A DNA stretch of 64,000 nucleotides from Abditibacteriota bacterium (GTDB lineage Bacteria; Armatimonadota; UBA5829), in assembly GCA_017552965.1 (NCBI GenBank), contig JAFZNQ010000115.1, positions 62,001 to 126,000 on the forward strand, written 5' to 3'. Of this stretch, positions 1-9,552 are shown piece by piece (position 1 is the first letter of the stretch; each line of letters begins with the position of its first letter). Both the position numbers and the translations under genes were made by a program. The notes below the pieces were generated by a model, which saw only the letters and a list, made by a program, of their open reading frames with translations, was not told the origin of the DNA and did not search any database.

Positions 1-2457
1 ACCAAAGGAATCCCGGAGCCAGATGAAATATCTGTCTCCCCTGCGTCCTGCATAGGCGGACATGGGAAAGCCTCCTCCGCTCCAGAATATCAGAGGCAAT
101 GAGCCGTACTGTGGGTCCAGATACAGGCCCAGCCTCTGGACGTCCAGAGGACTCCAATCCGGCTCCTCCGAGCCTTCCTCAAAGGGGAGCAGGTCATACA
201 GCTCCTTGCCCACGGCGTAGATGCCGCCGGAGGAGATGCCGTCGGGCATCACGTATCTTGCTTCCATGCCCTTCAGCGCCGGAGCCTTGGCCAGCTCTTG
301 TTCGTCGGCCGGTATGACCCTGGCCTGAGGCCGCTCTTCGGCACCGAAAAACTGCAGCAGGGCGGCTTCGTCAAAGGGCTCCGCAGGCCCCTCCTCCGCC
401 TTGTATTCCAGCACCACCGCCGACTCTTCATAGCCCCGGGCCACCAGCACGCCCTTTGTCATGGCCTCTCTGCCCGTCATGCGTCTCAGGGTCCGGTCCC
501 TGTAGTCCCTGTCATAAAAGGTGTACACAGCTCCCGGGTCCAGCCCCAGGGGATATATGCGGTCGGCTCCCCCCATTCGCAGATAGGCGAGTATCATCCC
601 CTCTCTGTTTTCGTAGTCGTTGAATTCCATGGCCAGGTTCTTTTCCCTGTCCAGACTGTAGGGGGTCAGCTGATAAAAATCCTTGTACATGTATGTGTGC
701 AGGCTCTTCCATTCCTTCAGGGCCGCCATGGTCTCCTCTGTGATATCGGGAGCCCCTACGCCTATGGACAGGGTAGGCCTGCTGCGCACGTCGTACAGGC
801 TGGCAATGTCCTGAAAGCCTGTGCCCACCATCACGTACCAGGAGAGAGCGCCGAAGACCTGACACTGCTGACTGATGGCAGGCCCCCAGTAGTCGCTTTT
901 GGTGTGCATAAAGGAAAAGCGCAGGGTGGACAGGTCGTTGCGCCTGCCTCCGCCGGCGCAGGAGTCGAACACCAGCCCCGGATTCCTTTCTTCCAGAGCG
1001 GTCCAGGTAGCGATATAACCTGCGGCAGCCCTGTTTTCCGTCATGCCGGTCCGGGGGATACCCAGACGCTCAGCCTCTGTCTTGTCCCTGGCGGACCAGA
1101 AGGGCTCGTTCCAGATATTGTAGTCCTGACGATATACGGTCATGGCCTGCTCCTTGACCAGACTGTCCAGCAGGCGCAGGATATATTTCTGTACGGCGGG
1201 TTTGCCGTAGTCCACCAGCCCCAGAGCGGGGTCCGCCAGCTCCCCGGTGGCGACGGTGTATATCACGTTGTCCTCGCCCAGGGCTTCCGCGGCCTCGGTG
1301 CCCTTGTAGCACCTTTCCGGCTCCAGCCACAGGCAAAAGCCTATGTTTTTTTCCCTCAGCCTGTCCGCCAGGGCCCGCAGCTTGCCGTCTGCGTATTTTT
1401 CGTCGATGCTCCAGTTGCCGGTGGCGCCGGGAGTCATGTTCCCCATACCAAACCAGCCGTAGGCGCCGGCGTAGTCAAACTCGTAGGTGGCGTTGTAGAG
1501 CCTGCCTATCTCGTCCATCAGGGGATTGTCGATGCACTCCATATCCTTGTCATAGCCCGTGAGGTCGGAGCAGACAAACACGTTTTCCCTGAAGTCCCTT
1601 CTGCCCGTGTTCCTGAGGAAATTGTGCTCGATGATCCAGCGGCGCCACAGATTCTGCCCCGCCTGCCGGTCTCCGCCCTTATAAAAGAGGAGCACGGCCC
1701 CGGGCACCTTCAGCCTCTCGCCGGGCAGCAGAGCCAGGTCGGTCATTCGCTGACCCATCAGGAGCTCGATGCCCTTCCGGGCTCTCAGCAGTATCATCCA
1801 GCTGCCCTGCCAGTCCAGAGCCGCGATCACGCCCTTTTTCCCGCCGTTCAGGTTCACAAAGGGCAGATAGCCGGCGGTGGGAAGTCCCCTGTCCACCTCT
1901 ATGCAAAAAGGATGGTCGGAGTCCAGCTCCGCCTTCAGGGGCTGATATTCCTGAGGCAGAGGCGGAAAGGCGGCGCTGCCGCGGTTGTAGTGGACGGTCC
2001 CCTTCCCAAAGGAGGCGATATTGCCGGCAAAGGCCTTGACGGCGCTGATGCGGGGTGAGGTCCGGCCGGATATATTGATGATCTCCGCCTCGTATTCCGT
2101 CAGGGGATAGCCCGGATACCCGGTGAGCCGGACGGATACCAGCAGGCCGCATTCAGGAGAAGTGTAGCCTATCTCCGTCACCAGACGGGTCGCCGGAGAG
2201 CCGGAGGCAGCATAGTCCGTCAGGGTGCGGGTCTTTTCCCTGCCGCATATCCACCGGAGCTCTTCCGAGGGCTTGCCGTCCACCAAAAAGGACACGGGCG
2301 GCGCAGGAGCTGCAAAAACCTTGTCCTCCCAGGCTCTGCGGGCGTCAAAGTCGCCGTAGGTCTCAGTAAAGGAGCGGGCCGAGACGACGCAGGCCAGAGC
2401 CGCCAGCCAGAGCGCCGCTATGATGGTGACCGGGAGATCGTGGAGCAGAAAAGACAT
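1..2457 (-). CDS. GH36-family alpha-galactosidase, exported, 3' end outside window
   Basis: This glycoside hydrolase is predicted to release terminal alpha-galactosyl residues from oligo- or polysaccharides outside the cytoplasm. At least 819 codons run to the window edge without a stop. The start ATG lies 1 nt after the upstream antiporter stop. Residues 1-28 look like a signal peptide ending VSA. The family motifs are visible: VYRQDYN with the nucleophile Asp near residue 445, and FDSCAGGGRRND with the acid/base Asp near 508. A GLW-EPE-like strand (FCLWLEPERC) lies before them. GH36 enzymes are usually about 700-750 aa, so the reading continues into an extra C-terminal region. That region may be an accessory domain, which I cannot name. 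It is the last visible gene of a K+ transport/polysaccharide operon. Confidence 0.85.
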   Translation of the reverse strand, partial: MSFLLHDLPVTIIAALWLAALACVVSARSFTETYGDFDARRAWEDKVFAAPAPPVSFLVDGKPSEELRWICGREKTRTLTDYAASGSPATRLVTEIGYTSPECGLLVSVRLTGYPGYPLTEYEAEIINISGRTSPRISAVKAFAGNIASFGKGTVHYNRGSAAFPPLPQEYQPLKAELDSDHPFCIEVDRGLPTAGYLPFVNLNGGKKGVIAALDWQGSWMILLRARKGIELLMGQRMTDLALLPGERLKVPGAVLLFYKGGDRQAGQNLWRRWIIEHNFLRNTGRRDFRENVFVCSDLTGYDKDMECIDNPLMDEIGRLYNATYEFDYAGAYGWFGMGNMTPGATGNWSIDEKYADGKLRALADRLREKNIGFCLWLEPERCYKGTEAAEALGEDNVIYTVATGELADPALGLVDYGKPAVQKYILRLLDSLVKEQAMTVYRQDYNIWNEPFWSARDKTEAERLGIPRTGMTENRAAAGYIATWTALEERNPGLVFDSCAGGGRRNDLSTLRFSFMHTKSDYWGPAISQQCQVFGALSWYVMVGTGFQDIASLYDVRSRPTLSIGVGAPDITEETMAALKEWKSLHTYMYKDFYQLTPYSLDREKNLAMEFNDYENREGMILAYLRMGGADRIYPLGLDPGAVYTFYDRDYRDRTLRRMTGREAMTKGVLVARGYEESAVVLEYKAEEGPAEPFDEAALLQFFGAEERPQARVIPADEQELAKAPALKGMEARYVMPDGISSGGIYAVGKELYDLLPFEEGSEEPDWSPLDVQRLGLYLDPQYGSLPLIFWSGGGFPMSAYAGRRGDRYFIWLRDSFG

Positions 2458-2458
2458 G

Positions 2459-4864
2459 TCAGGCCTGTTCCTCCGAAGGGAGAGATTCCACAAAGTCGGG
2501 CGAAGACTTCATCTTGTGCAGCTGGTCTCCGTTGCAGATGACCACCAGCTTGTCCCCCGCCTGGAACTTGGTGTCCATATCCGGATTGGCCACCATCTCG
2601 CCGTCCGGATGTCTGACCGCCACTATGGTGACGTGGAACTCGCCCCGGAAGTTGGACTCCCGGATGGTCTTGCCCACCAGAGCGCTGTTTTCGGCTATGG
2701 TAAACTCTTCGAACAGGATGTCAAAGGAGTTGCCGTGGTAGGTGAGCTCGTTGAAATCAAACACTGTGGGCCGCAGGATGGCGGCGGCCATCTTTCTCCC
2801 GCCGAACAGATAGGGGGATATGACCTTGTTGGCCCCTGCCCTCTTCAGCTTGTCGGCGTTCTCCGCCTCTATGCTGCGGGCGACTATGTCCAGAGAGGGG
2901 TTCAGATTCCGGGCGGTGAGCACTATGAACACGTTTTCCTCGTCGCTGGGATACACCGCTATGAGGCCCTTTGCCCGGGAGATGCCCGCCAGCTCCAGAG
3001 CCTTGTCGGAGGAGGCGTTGCCCTTGACGTAGAGCAGGCGCTGATCTTCTATCTCCTCAAAATGGTCGGGGTTGCTCTCTATTATCACAAAGGGCACTCC
3101 CTCCGCTCCCAGATCCCTGGCGATCTGCCGTCCCATGCGGCCGTAGCCGCAGATGATATAGTGGTCGCTGGTCCCGTCCACTGCCTTCTGTATCTTTTCG
3201 GCCTTTTGCTTCATTTCTGTTTCGTACATAAGGTTTACAGCCTCCTTCGCTGCGTCATAATTGGGATCAAAAACCAGATCCACGTTCTTGAGCGACTTCA
3301 TCTCCTCCATGTCATCCAGGTCGCAGGCCGTGGCAAATACTCCCTTGAAGCCGGCGTTGGCCAGGGCTATCTGCATATGCCGGACGGCGGTGACGTCATG
3401 GATGGTGGATATGACCCACTTTACGTTGGTGAGCTTCAGCTGGGACACGAAGCCGGGGCTTTCCGCATCTCCGTAGATGATGTTCTTGCCCAGATTGCGG
3501 CGCTCCGACACCACCATAGGGTCAAAGTCCACCTCCAGCAGCTTCTTTCCGTATTCGGAGAGGATGTCCGACAGGGTGGAGCCAAAGCCGCCGGCGCCTA
3601 TGATCACGGCGTGATATCCGGACACGGTCTCCTCGTCGGTGTCCATATCCTCAGTGGCGCGCTTTTTGGCGCCTTCATGCCGGCCCGTCAGGGCGTCGAT
3701 GGATTTGTTCAGGGCCTCGTAGAGTCTGGAGGAATAGTTCATGAGATACGAGGAGCTGAGACAGGTGGTGATGAGGGTCAGCACCATGAGACTGGTGGCG
3801 TCCTGATGCAGATGCCCCAGCCCTATGCCAAAGGTGGTAAGTATCAGTGAAAACTCACTGATCTGCGCCAGATTGATGCCGGACAAAAAGCCGGTGCGCT
3901 TTTTGTAGCCCATGACGTTCATGATGAGCATCACTATGTAGGGCTTGATCACCGTGACGAATATGACCACAGAGAAGGCGCCGGTGAGAGTGTCCAGTAT
4001 GTTCTTGTCGTCAAAATCCAGGCCTATGATGATGAAGAAAAACACCAGCATAAAGTCCCTGATACCCGTGAGCAGAGAACTGATGGTGTAGCGGTACTCC
4101 TTGAAGCCGGCCAGGGTGATGCCCGCCAGAAAGGCGCCCACCTCCATGCCGAAGCCCGCCACCTCGCAAAAGCCTGCAAAGAGTATGGCCAGGCCCATGC
4201 TGATGATCATCAGGAACTCCTTGGACTTGGCTATGATCTTCAGGGTCCTGGGAAGTATCCATTTTGACAGGATGAATATCATGCCCGCCAGCACGGCGCC
4301 GTTGCCCGCCAGCTTCAGCATCCTCATCCCGAAGGAGTCGTCGGACTTCACGAATATGGAATTCATCACTATCATAAAGACCACGGCGATGATGTCCTGG
4401 ATGATGAGTATGCCCAGGTCTATCCTGCCGGGCAGGGAGTCGATCTCCTTTTTGTCCGACAGCACCTTGATGATGACTATGGTGGACGAAAAAGCCAGGC
4501 CCATGCCTATATAGATGGAGCCTATGGGCTTGAAGCCCATCAGCAGAGCCATGCCGTAGCCTGCCAGAGCCGTGATGAGCACCTGCAGGGTGCCTATCTT
4601 CATGGCGTTGCCCATGCTCTTCAGCACGCCCACGTCCAGCTTGAGCCCCACGATAAACAGCAGCAGAGTCAGTCCGAAGTCGGACAGCTCCTTGAACTGC
4701 TCCGTGTCTATACGGTCGTCTATACCCAGCAGGTTGATGATGAGGCCCACCAGGATATAGCCTACCAGCATGGGCTGCTTGAATTTCTGGGTGACAAAGC
4801 TCATGCCTATCAGGGCCAGTATCAGGAACACCATAGGCATCAGCAAACTCAGTTCATGAGGCAT
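2459..4864 (-). CDS. CPA2-family cation/proton antiporter with two RCK modules (KefB/KefC-like)
   Basis: An 801-aa inner-membrane monovalent cation (K+ or Na+)/H+ antiporter. Residues about 5-380 are a run of hydrophobic helices of the Na+/H+ exchanger type, including the LIIQDIIAVV stretch typical of Kef/CPA2 proteins. The cytoplasmic half has two Rossmann RCK-N modules, one beginning VIIGAGGFG near residue 420 and one beginning YIICGYGRMG near 545. A TrkA-C-like domain fills residues about 715-800. Most CPA2 proteins carry one RCK-N, so the double module is notable. A good ribosome site (AAGGAGAG) precedes the ATG. The gene sits 3 nt after the heparinase-like gene and 1 nt before the GH36 gene. 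The transported ion cannot be decided from sequence. Confidence 0.88.
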   Translation of the reverse strand: MPHELSLLMPMVFLILALIGMSFVTQKFKQPMLVGYILVGLIINLLGIDDRIDTEQFKELSDFGLTLLLFIVGLKLDVGVLKSMGNAMKIGTLQVLITALAGYGMALLMGFKPIGSIYIGMGLAFSSTIVIIKVLSDKKEIDSLPGRIDLGILIIQDIIAVVFMIVMNSIFVKSDDSFGMRMLKLAGNGAVLAGMIFILSKWILPRTLKIIAKSKEFLMIISMGLAILFAGFCEVAGFGMEVGAFLAGITLAGFKEYRYTISSLLTGIRDFMLVFFFIIIGLDFDDKNILDTLTGAFSVVIFVTVIKPYIVMLIMNVMGYKKRTGFLSGINLAQISEFSLILTTFGIGLGHLHQDATSLMVLTLITTCLSSSYLMNYSSRLYEALNKSIDALTGRHEGAKKRATEDMDTDEETVSGYHAVIIGAGGFGSTLSDILSEYGKKLLEVDFDPMVVSERRNLGKNIIYGDAESPGFVSQLKLTNVKWVISTIHDVTAVRHMQIALANAGFKGVFATACDLDDMEEMKSLKNVDLVFDPNYDAAKEAVNLMYETEMKQKAEKIQKAVDGTSDHYIICGYGRMGRQIARDLGAEGVPFVIIESNPDHFEEIEDQRLLYVKGNASSDKALELAGISRAKGLIAVYPSDEENVFIVLTARNLNPSLDIVARSIEAENADKLKRAGANKVISPYLFGGRKMAAAILRPTVFDFNELTYHGNSFDILFEEFTIAENSALVGKTIRESNFRGEFHVTIVAVRHPDGEMVANPDMDTKFQAGDKLVVICNGDQLHKMKSSPDFVESLPSEEQA

Positions 4865-4867
4865 AGA

Positions 4868-6760
4868 TCACTCTCCTTGTTGGGGGACGTCTCCGGCAGC
4901 CTGCGCCTGCAGGGTGTCGCCGGAATAGTCGAGCACACATACTCCCTCCGGCGCAGAGACCGACAGAGTCTTATTCTGTTCGTCGAGGCGGCAGCGGTCC
5001 ATGGCGTCGTCGCTGCCCGTCAGCACCGCCAGCAGCCTGTGGCTGGTCCTGTAGGCTTCCCTGACCGTCAATACGCTGTGGGTGCTTTCGTGACCGGTGA
5101 CCCAGTCCTCCAGCAGATAGCCGGTGCCGATGGAATAGCTCCAGGAAGCCGGCTTGAAGAGATGCACCCTCAGGGTCCTGGGCTCCGGAGCCGACTCCAC
5201 CAGAGAAAAGCCCTGGACCGGGTCCAGACTGTTGACATAAAACCGGCCGTTGCCGTGCCACAGCCACTGGATGCAGCCGGCGGCGGGACTCTGGATATTG
5301 TCATACATCACTATGATGTCCGGCTTGACAAAGGCTATGCTGCGGTAAAAGGGCAGCTCTTCTCCGTTGCAGTCATACACAGCCCGGGCGGTGACCAGGT
5401 CCGCCAGCTCGCCGGCATGAAAGCCTGTGATGGTGCCCTCCGTCTCGCTGACCACGTTGACGCCTTCGTGATATATGGAATTGTGGGCCGTCTCGCTCCT
5501 GTATCTGTCAAAAAAGTTGGGCTGCTGCGACCAGGCGATGCCGTTGTTGATCAGCATGTTGGAGCTCCCCAGAAACAGCTGTATGTCGTTCTGGGTGCAG
5601 TAGCGGTCGCCGTAGGGGGTGGCCACGGAGCGGGTGCTTTTGAGGCTGATGAGCATGTCGTTCCTGTCGTAGCCGCTCCTGAGGACCGCAAAGCCCGCAA
5701 AGGGATATATGACGCTCCGGCCCCTGGGGGCAGCCGCGCCGGCTGGATAGTCCATAAAGAATATCTCTTCCGGCTGGGCCCATCTGCCGGGCATCCTTTC
5801 CCGGGAGATGCCCCAGCCTATGAGGGGGTCTGCAAACCACACCGCCAGAGCCCTGGAGGCAAAGCCGTAGAGCTGCCTGCCTATGGACAGCTTCACGTCG
5901 TCCTCCATGATGTTGATCTCTCCGGCCAGCGGGGCCGCCAGATCTATGGCGAACCTGCGGGACCGGGCCAGAGCCGGATGCTGCCGGTGGTCTATGCCGG
6001 AAAAGGAGTAGAGGGCGTTGATGAAGAGGCATATGCTCCCCATGACGTATTGCCACCGTATCACGCCTCTCATATGGCTCCCGTCGGGAGGGATAGTGTC
6101 CAGATAGTCCAGGATATGCTTTGCTGCGGCGTCGAACCAGCGGCTGCTCCGGACGTCATAATCCGACAGCAGCATGGCGGACATACACAGCGAGACGGCT
6201 ATATCGCACACTACGTCCCTGTCCGCTCCCGCCTCTTCGGAGGGCCCGGACAGTATCTCGCAGAGCCTCTGGGACACGGCGCAGAGATATCTTTTGACCT
6301 TGTCTATGAGCTCCGGATCCCCGTGGGCGCCGAAGGTGTCCGCCAGCACGGACAGCCCCTTCACCACCGCCGCCGTCTCCGGCGAAGCCACTCCGAAAGA
6401 GACTCCCCGGCCACCGGCAAAGACCGGCTCCGCCAAAAAGCTCTCCATGGCTTCCTCCGCCAGCTCCACGTATTTGCGGTCCCCGGTGAGGAGCATCATG
6501 GCGCTGATGGCGAAGAGCCTGGTCTTCAGGCTCATGAGACCGTAGGAGCGGGGGGCGTGTTTCTTGTCTATATCCAGAGCGATGCAGTCCGGATTGAAGA
6601 GAGCCCCGGTGTCCTCTTCGGCAAGGCGGGCGATATGCCTCAGCATATCCCCGTATCTCACCAGCTCCAGCCGGTCCAGGGTCCTGCGCAGGCGGTCACC
6701 GTCCGCCAGGAGAAAGGGCTCCTTTCTGCGGGAGCAGCCCGCCCAGTCAAAGGCAGGCAT
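4868..6760 (-). CDS. Heparinase II/III-like family protein
   Basis: A 630-aa protein with the layout of heparinase II/III-like or alginate-lyase-like enzymes. It has an N-terminal (alpha/alpha) helical region and a C-terminal beta-sandwich beginning around FAGFAVLRSGYDRNDML. Motifs in the second half include QNDIQLFLGSSNMLINNG and TAHNSIYHEGVNVV. Such enzymes cleave uronic-acid polysaccharides by beta-elimination. I chose the ATG at 6760 because it overlaps the upstream RCK gene stop by one base (TGATG); the reading frame stays open further upstream, but that part is out-of-frame RCK sequence. No clear signal peptide is visible, which is unusual for this family. Substrate is unknown. Its place between K+ transport genes and before GH36 suggests a link between ion homeostasis and polysaccharide use, or a shared transcript only. 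Confidence 0.72.
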   Translation of the reverse strand: MPAFDWAGCSRRKEPFLLADGDRLRRTLDRLELVRYGDMLRHIARLAEEDTGALFNPDCIALDIDKKHAPRSYGLMSLKTRLFAISAMMLLTGDRKYVELAEEAMESFLAEPVFAGGRGVSFGVASPETAAVVKGLSVLADTFGAHGDPELIDKVKRYLCAVSQRLCEILSGPSEEAGADRDVVCDIAVSLCMSAMLLSDYDVRSSRWFDAAAKHILDYLDTIPPDGSHMRGVIRWQYVMGSICLFINALYSFSGIDHRQHPALARSRRFAIDLAAPLAGEINIMEDDVKLSIGRQLYGFASRALAVWFADPLIGWGISRERMPGRWAQPEEIFFMDYPAGAAAPRGRSVIYPFAGFAVLRSGYDRNDMLISLKSTRSVATPYGDRYCTQNDIQLFLGSSNMLINNGIAWSQQPNFFDRYRSETAHNSIYHEGVNVVSETEGTITGFHAGELADLVTARAVYDCNGEELPFYRSIAFVKPDIIVMYDNIQSPAAGCIQWLWHGNGRFYVNSLDPVQGFSLVESAPEPRTLRVHLFKPASWSYSIGTGYLLEDWVTGHESTHSVLTVREAYRTSHRLLAVLTGSDDAMDRCRLDEQNKTLSVSAPEGVCVLDYSGDTLQAQAAGDVPQQGE

Positions 6761-7449
6761 CAGCGTTCCAGCTCGCCCAGTCTGAGCCCCTTGCCGCAGA
6801 CTATGATGCGGTCGGTCTCCTCCAGCACGGCAGCGCCGTCGGGCAGGGCGATGACCTCGTCCCCCCGCTGCAGCGCCAGCAGGCTGACGCCGGCGGGCAT
6901 CTTCTTCACAAAGGCCTCCACCGTGAGCCCCCGATACCTGTCGGAGACCATCAGGGCCTCCACGGCGTAGCCGTTGGACAGGGTCATCTTGTCGTCTATC
7001 TTGGGCTTCACCAGCTTTTCGGCCATGTGGTCGGCTATCTCTATCTCGGGAAACACGGTCTGGTCCACTCCCAGCTTGGAGAGGATCTCCGCGTGCTTGC
7101 GCCGGACGGTCCTGCCTATGATCCTTTTGGCCTTCAGCTCCTTCAGGGTGATGGCGATGGACACGCTGTCCTCCAGATTGGAGCCTCTGGCTATGACGCA
7201 CACGTCAAAATCCGCCACTCCGAGAGAGGCCAGCGCCTGCTCGTCGGCGGGGTTCATCTCTATGGCCTGGGTGACGTGGTCGGCCATACGGGCCACTATC
7301 TGAGGGTCCGAGTCCACGCCCACCACGTCGGCGCCCAGCTCGTAGAGCTGGCGGGCCAGCTCCGCTCCGAAATAGCCCATGCCCAGGATCAAAAAGCTCT
7401 TGTTGCCGGTCCTGCGCTGCTGTTCATTCTTATCCGATAACGATATCAT
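6760..7449 (-). CDS. RCK/TrkA-family K+ channel regulatory subunit (KtrA-like)
   Basis: A 229-aa cytoplasmic nucleotide-binding subunit that gates a Ktr/Trk potassium channel. After a short polar N-terminus, the Rossmann motif ILGMGYFGAELA binds NAD(H) or ATP, with an acidic residue at the end of strand 2 (VGVDSD). A TrkA-C domain occupies about residues 145-229 (SLLALQRGDEVIALPDGAAV). Size and order match KtrA/KtrC. The start overlaps the end of the TrkH gene by 20 nt. It is the third RCK subunit in the operon and the one that sits after the channel gene. It is the best candidate for the classical KtrA partner. Confidence 0.88.
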   Translation of the reverse strand: MISLSDKNEQQRRTGNKSFLILGMGYFGAELARQLYELGADVVGVDSDPQIVARMADHVTQAIEMNPADEQALASLGVADFDVCVIARGSNLEDSVSIAITLKELKAKRIIGRTVRRKHAEILSKLGVDQTVFPEIEIADHMAEKLVKPKIDDKMTLSNGYAVEALMVSDRYRGLTVEAFVKKMPAGVSLLALQRGDEVIALPDGAAVLEETDRIIVCGKGLRLGELER

Positions 7450-8878
7450 CTTCAGGCAACCTTCTCATTAATTTTTTGTCGGTAAACACTACTATGTTGA
7501 AAAAGGTAATGGAACCGATCCTTCCGATAAACATAGCGATCATCAATATCAGCTTGCCCCAGGGGGACAGCTGAGCCGATATACCCGTGCTGAGTCCCAC
7601 TGTGCCTACGGCGCTGATGACCTCGAACTGCAGCCGGGTCAGGTCGGAGCACACGGAGGAGGACTCGGTGTATGACAGGAGCACCGTGACTCCCAGCACC
7701 ATCAGTATGCCCAGAGCCGTCACGGCTATGGCCCGGTTCAGGTATTTGCCGGGCACCCTGCGGGAACATATCTCCACGTCGGGCTTGCCCCCCAGAGCGC
7801 TTTTGAGGGCGGCGTAGAGCACAGCCACTGTGGTGGTCTTGATGCCGCCGCCGGTACTCACGGGACAGCCTCCTATGAGCATCAGAGGCCCCAGGAGGTG
7901 CAGGCAGATGGCCGGCAGAGCCGAGGTGTTCATGGTGGTAAAGCCCGCCGTCCTGCAGGTCACGGACTCGCTGACGGACATGATGAACTTGCGCCACAGG
8001 GGCATGCCGGCAAAGGCGTCGGCATGCTCGCAGGCCAGTATGAGCACGGTCCCCAGGGCTACGAGTATGAGAGTGGTGTTCACCGCTATCACGGTGTGGG
8101 TGCTGTGCTTGCGTCTGGCAGCGGCGGAAAACAGCCTGAAGGGGCCCTCCGAGGCAGCGGTCCTGGCCAGGTCGGCGCACACGGCGTAGCCCAGCCCTCC
8201 CACGAACACCAGAGACGAAAGCACCAGACAAAAATAGACGTCTCCGCAAAAATGGGATAGGCCCGAGCCCTTGCCGTAGAGGACGCCCATCAGGTCAAAG
8301 CCTGCGTTGCAGAAGCTCATCACCGAGTGAAACACGGCGTACCACACAGACCGGAAGGAAAGGCCCAGCTCCGGCATGCCGGCAAATCGCACGAAATACA
8401 GGATGGCCCCCATTCCCTCTATGGACAGGGTGTAGAGCACAGTGTTTTTGGCCAGGTCGGCCATGCCTGCCAGATGGGTCTCCCCGTTGGACTGCATGAT
8501 ATGCACGGCAGAGGCTATGCCCAGCCGTTTGCCCATGAGCACGGCCATGGCCACGGCCACGGTCATATATCCCAGACCGCCTATCTGCACCAGGAGCAGT
8601 ATCACCAGCTGGCCGAAAAAGGTGTAGGTCAGGGAGGTGTCGTGCACCGTCAGGCCCGTGATGCACACGGCGCTGGTGGAGGTAAAGGCGGAGTTGATCA
8701 GATCCGACGCCCCGTCAAGCCTGCTCACGGGAAGACTCAGCAAAAAGGTGCCCACGGCGATCACAGCTATGAAGCTGAAGGTGATCACCGCAGCCGTGTT
8801 TCTGATGTGTCTGGCCCGCCGGGACACAGCCTTTCTGACGGGCAGCCTGAGCTTGGTGAGATCCGGTATCACTCTCAC
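7430..8878 (-). CDS. TrkH/KtrB-family potassium uptake channel
   Basis: A 482-aa integral membrane protein of the TrkH/KtrB family that conducts K+ into the cytoplasm. It has multiple hydrophobic helices and four pore repeats with selectivity-filter-like glycine segments (TSAVCITGLTV, SFCNAGFDL, CRTAGFTTMN, VGTVGLSTGI). The length, about 480 aa, fits TrkH or a long KtrB. The start codon is GTG, overlapping the upstream RCK stop (GTGA). It is flanked by RCK genes on both sides, so the assembled channel probably uses one or more of these as its gating ring. Confidence 0.92.
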   Translation of the reverse strand: MRVIPDLTKLRLPVRKAVSRRARHIRNTAAVITFSFIAVIAVGTFLLSLPVSRLDGASDLINSAFTSTSAVCITGLTVHDTSLTYTFFGQLVILLLVQIGGLGYMTVAVAMAVLMGKRLGIASAVHIMQSNGETHLAGMADLAKNTVLYTLSIEGMGAILYFVRFAGMPELGLSFRSVWYAVFHSVMSFCNAGFDLMGVLYGKGSGLSHFCGDVYFCLVLSSLVFVGGLGYAVCADLARTAASEGPFRLFSAAARRKHSTHTVIAVNTTLILVALGTVLILACEHADAFAGMPLWRKFIMSVSESVTCRTAGFTTMNTSALPAICLHLLGPLMLIGGCPVSTGGGIKTTTVAVLYAALKSALGGKPDVEICSRRVPGKYLNRAIAVTALGILMVLGVTVLLSYTESSSVCSDLTRLQFEVISAVGTVGLSTGISAQLSPWGKLILMIAMFIGRIGSITFFNIVVFTDKKLMRRLPEDDIVIG

Positions 8879-9552
8879 AGTCTCTCCCTGATAAAGAATC
8901 TGCTCACGTCGGCCTTCAGGGTCCCGGGCATGAGTATCAGCACAGTGTCGTGCTCCTCAAAGACGGTGGCGGCCTGAGGTATGACGGAGGTGTCGTTGCG
9001 GAGGATGGATATGATGAGCACCCCCTTGGGCAGCCCCAGGTCTATGATGGAGACTCCCTTTGCCGGCGAGTCTTCCTCTATGTCTATCTGCACCACCTCT
9101 ATGTTGCCGTTCTGCAGGGCGGTCACCGGTATCATGGGGCTGGACTCTATCTGCTTTTCCAGCATGTTGAAGATGATACGGGTGGAGGACACGGTCTGGT
9201 CTATGCCGGCTCTCTTGAAGAGCTCCTCGTTCTTGGGGTCTCTCAGGCGGCTGACGGTCCTGGGGACGCCGAACTTCTGCTTGGCTATGGTGCACACCAC
9301 GTAGTTGTCCTCGTCGTAGCCCGTGGTGGCCACCACCACGTCGGCTCTCTCTATGCCCGCTTCCCGCAGGACGCCCAGCTCGCAGCCGTCTCCGTGGACT
9401 ATGCTGTAGCCCGTATTGCGCTCCAGACTGCCTATCACGGACTTTTCCCTCTCTATGAGGACTATCTCGTTGCCCTGGGAATAGAGCTCTCTGGCCAGAT
9501 AGGAGCCTATCTTGCCGCCGCCAATGATCAGGATGAATTTGCTGGTCCTCAT
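8875..9552 (-). CDS. RCK/TrkA-family protein with N- and C-domains
   Basis: A 225-aa second RCK protein. The Rossmann motif ILIIGGGKIGSYLA starts at about residue 6 and is followed by an acidic strand end (VLIERE), typical of NAD(H)-binding TrkA-N domains. Residues about 135-225 form a TrkA-C-like domain (ALQNGNIEVVQIDIEEDSPAKG). Its start ATG overlaps the upstream gene stop as ATGA, and its own stop overlaps the GTG of the TrkH gene. Translational coupling is likely. It could form a heteromeric ring with the neighbouring RCK proteins or regulate a different channel. Confidence 0.86.
   Translation of the reverse strand: MRTSKFILIIGGGKIGSYLARELYSQGNEIVLIEREKSVIGSLERNTGYSIVHGDGCELGVLREAGIERADVVVATTGYDEDNYVVCTIAKQKFGVPRTVSRLRDPKNEELFKRAGIDQTVSSTRIIFNMLEKQIESSPMIPVTALQNGNIEVVQIDIEEDSPAKGVSIIDLGLPKGVLIISILRNDTSVIPQAATVFEEHDTVLILMPGTLKADVSRFFIRERL

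Noticed and set aside
298-2058. Long plus-strand open frame opposite the GH36 gene
   Set aside because: It is antisense to a gene with clear catalytic motifs and its translation is low-complexity His/Val/Gly-rich. The same holds for other long plus-strand frames such as 4856-6970, 19741-21618 and 58127-59818.
6761-7201. N-terminal extension of the heparinase-like protein (open frame back to 7201)
   Set aside because: The extra residues are out-of-frame RCK coding sequence rich in Arg/Gly; the ATG at 6760 overlaps the RCK stop in the usual operon manner.
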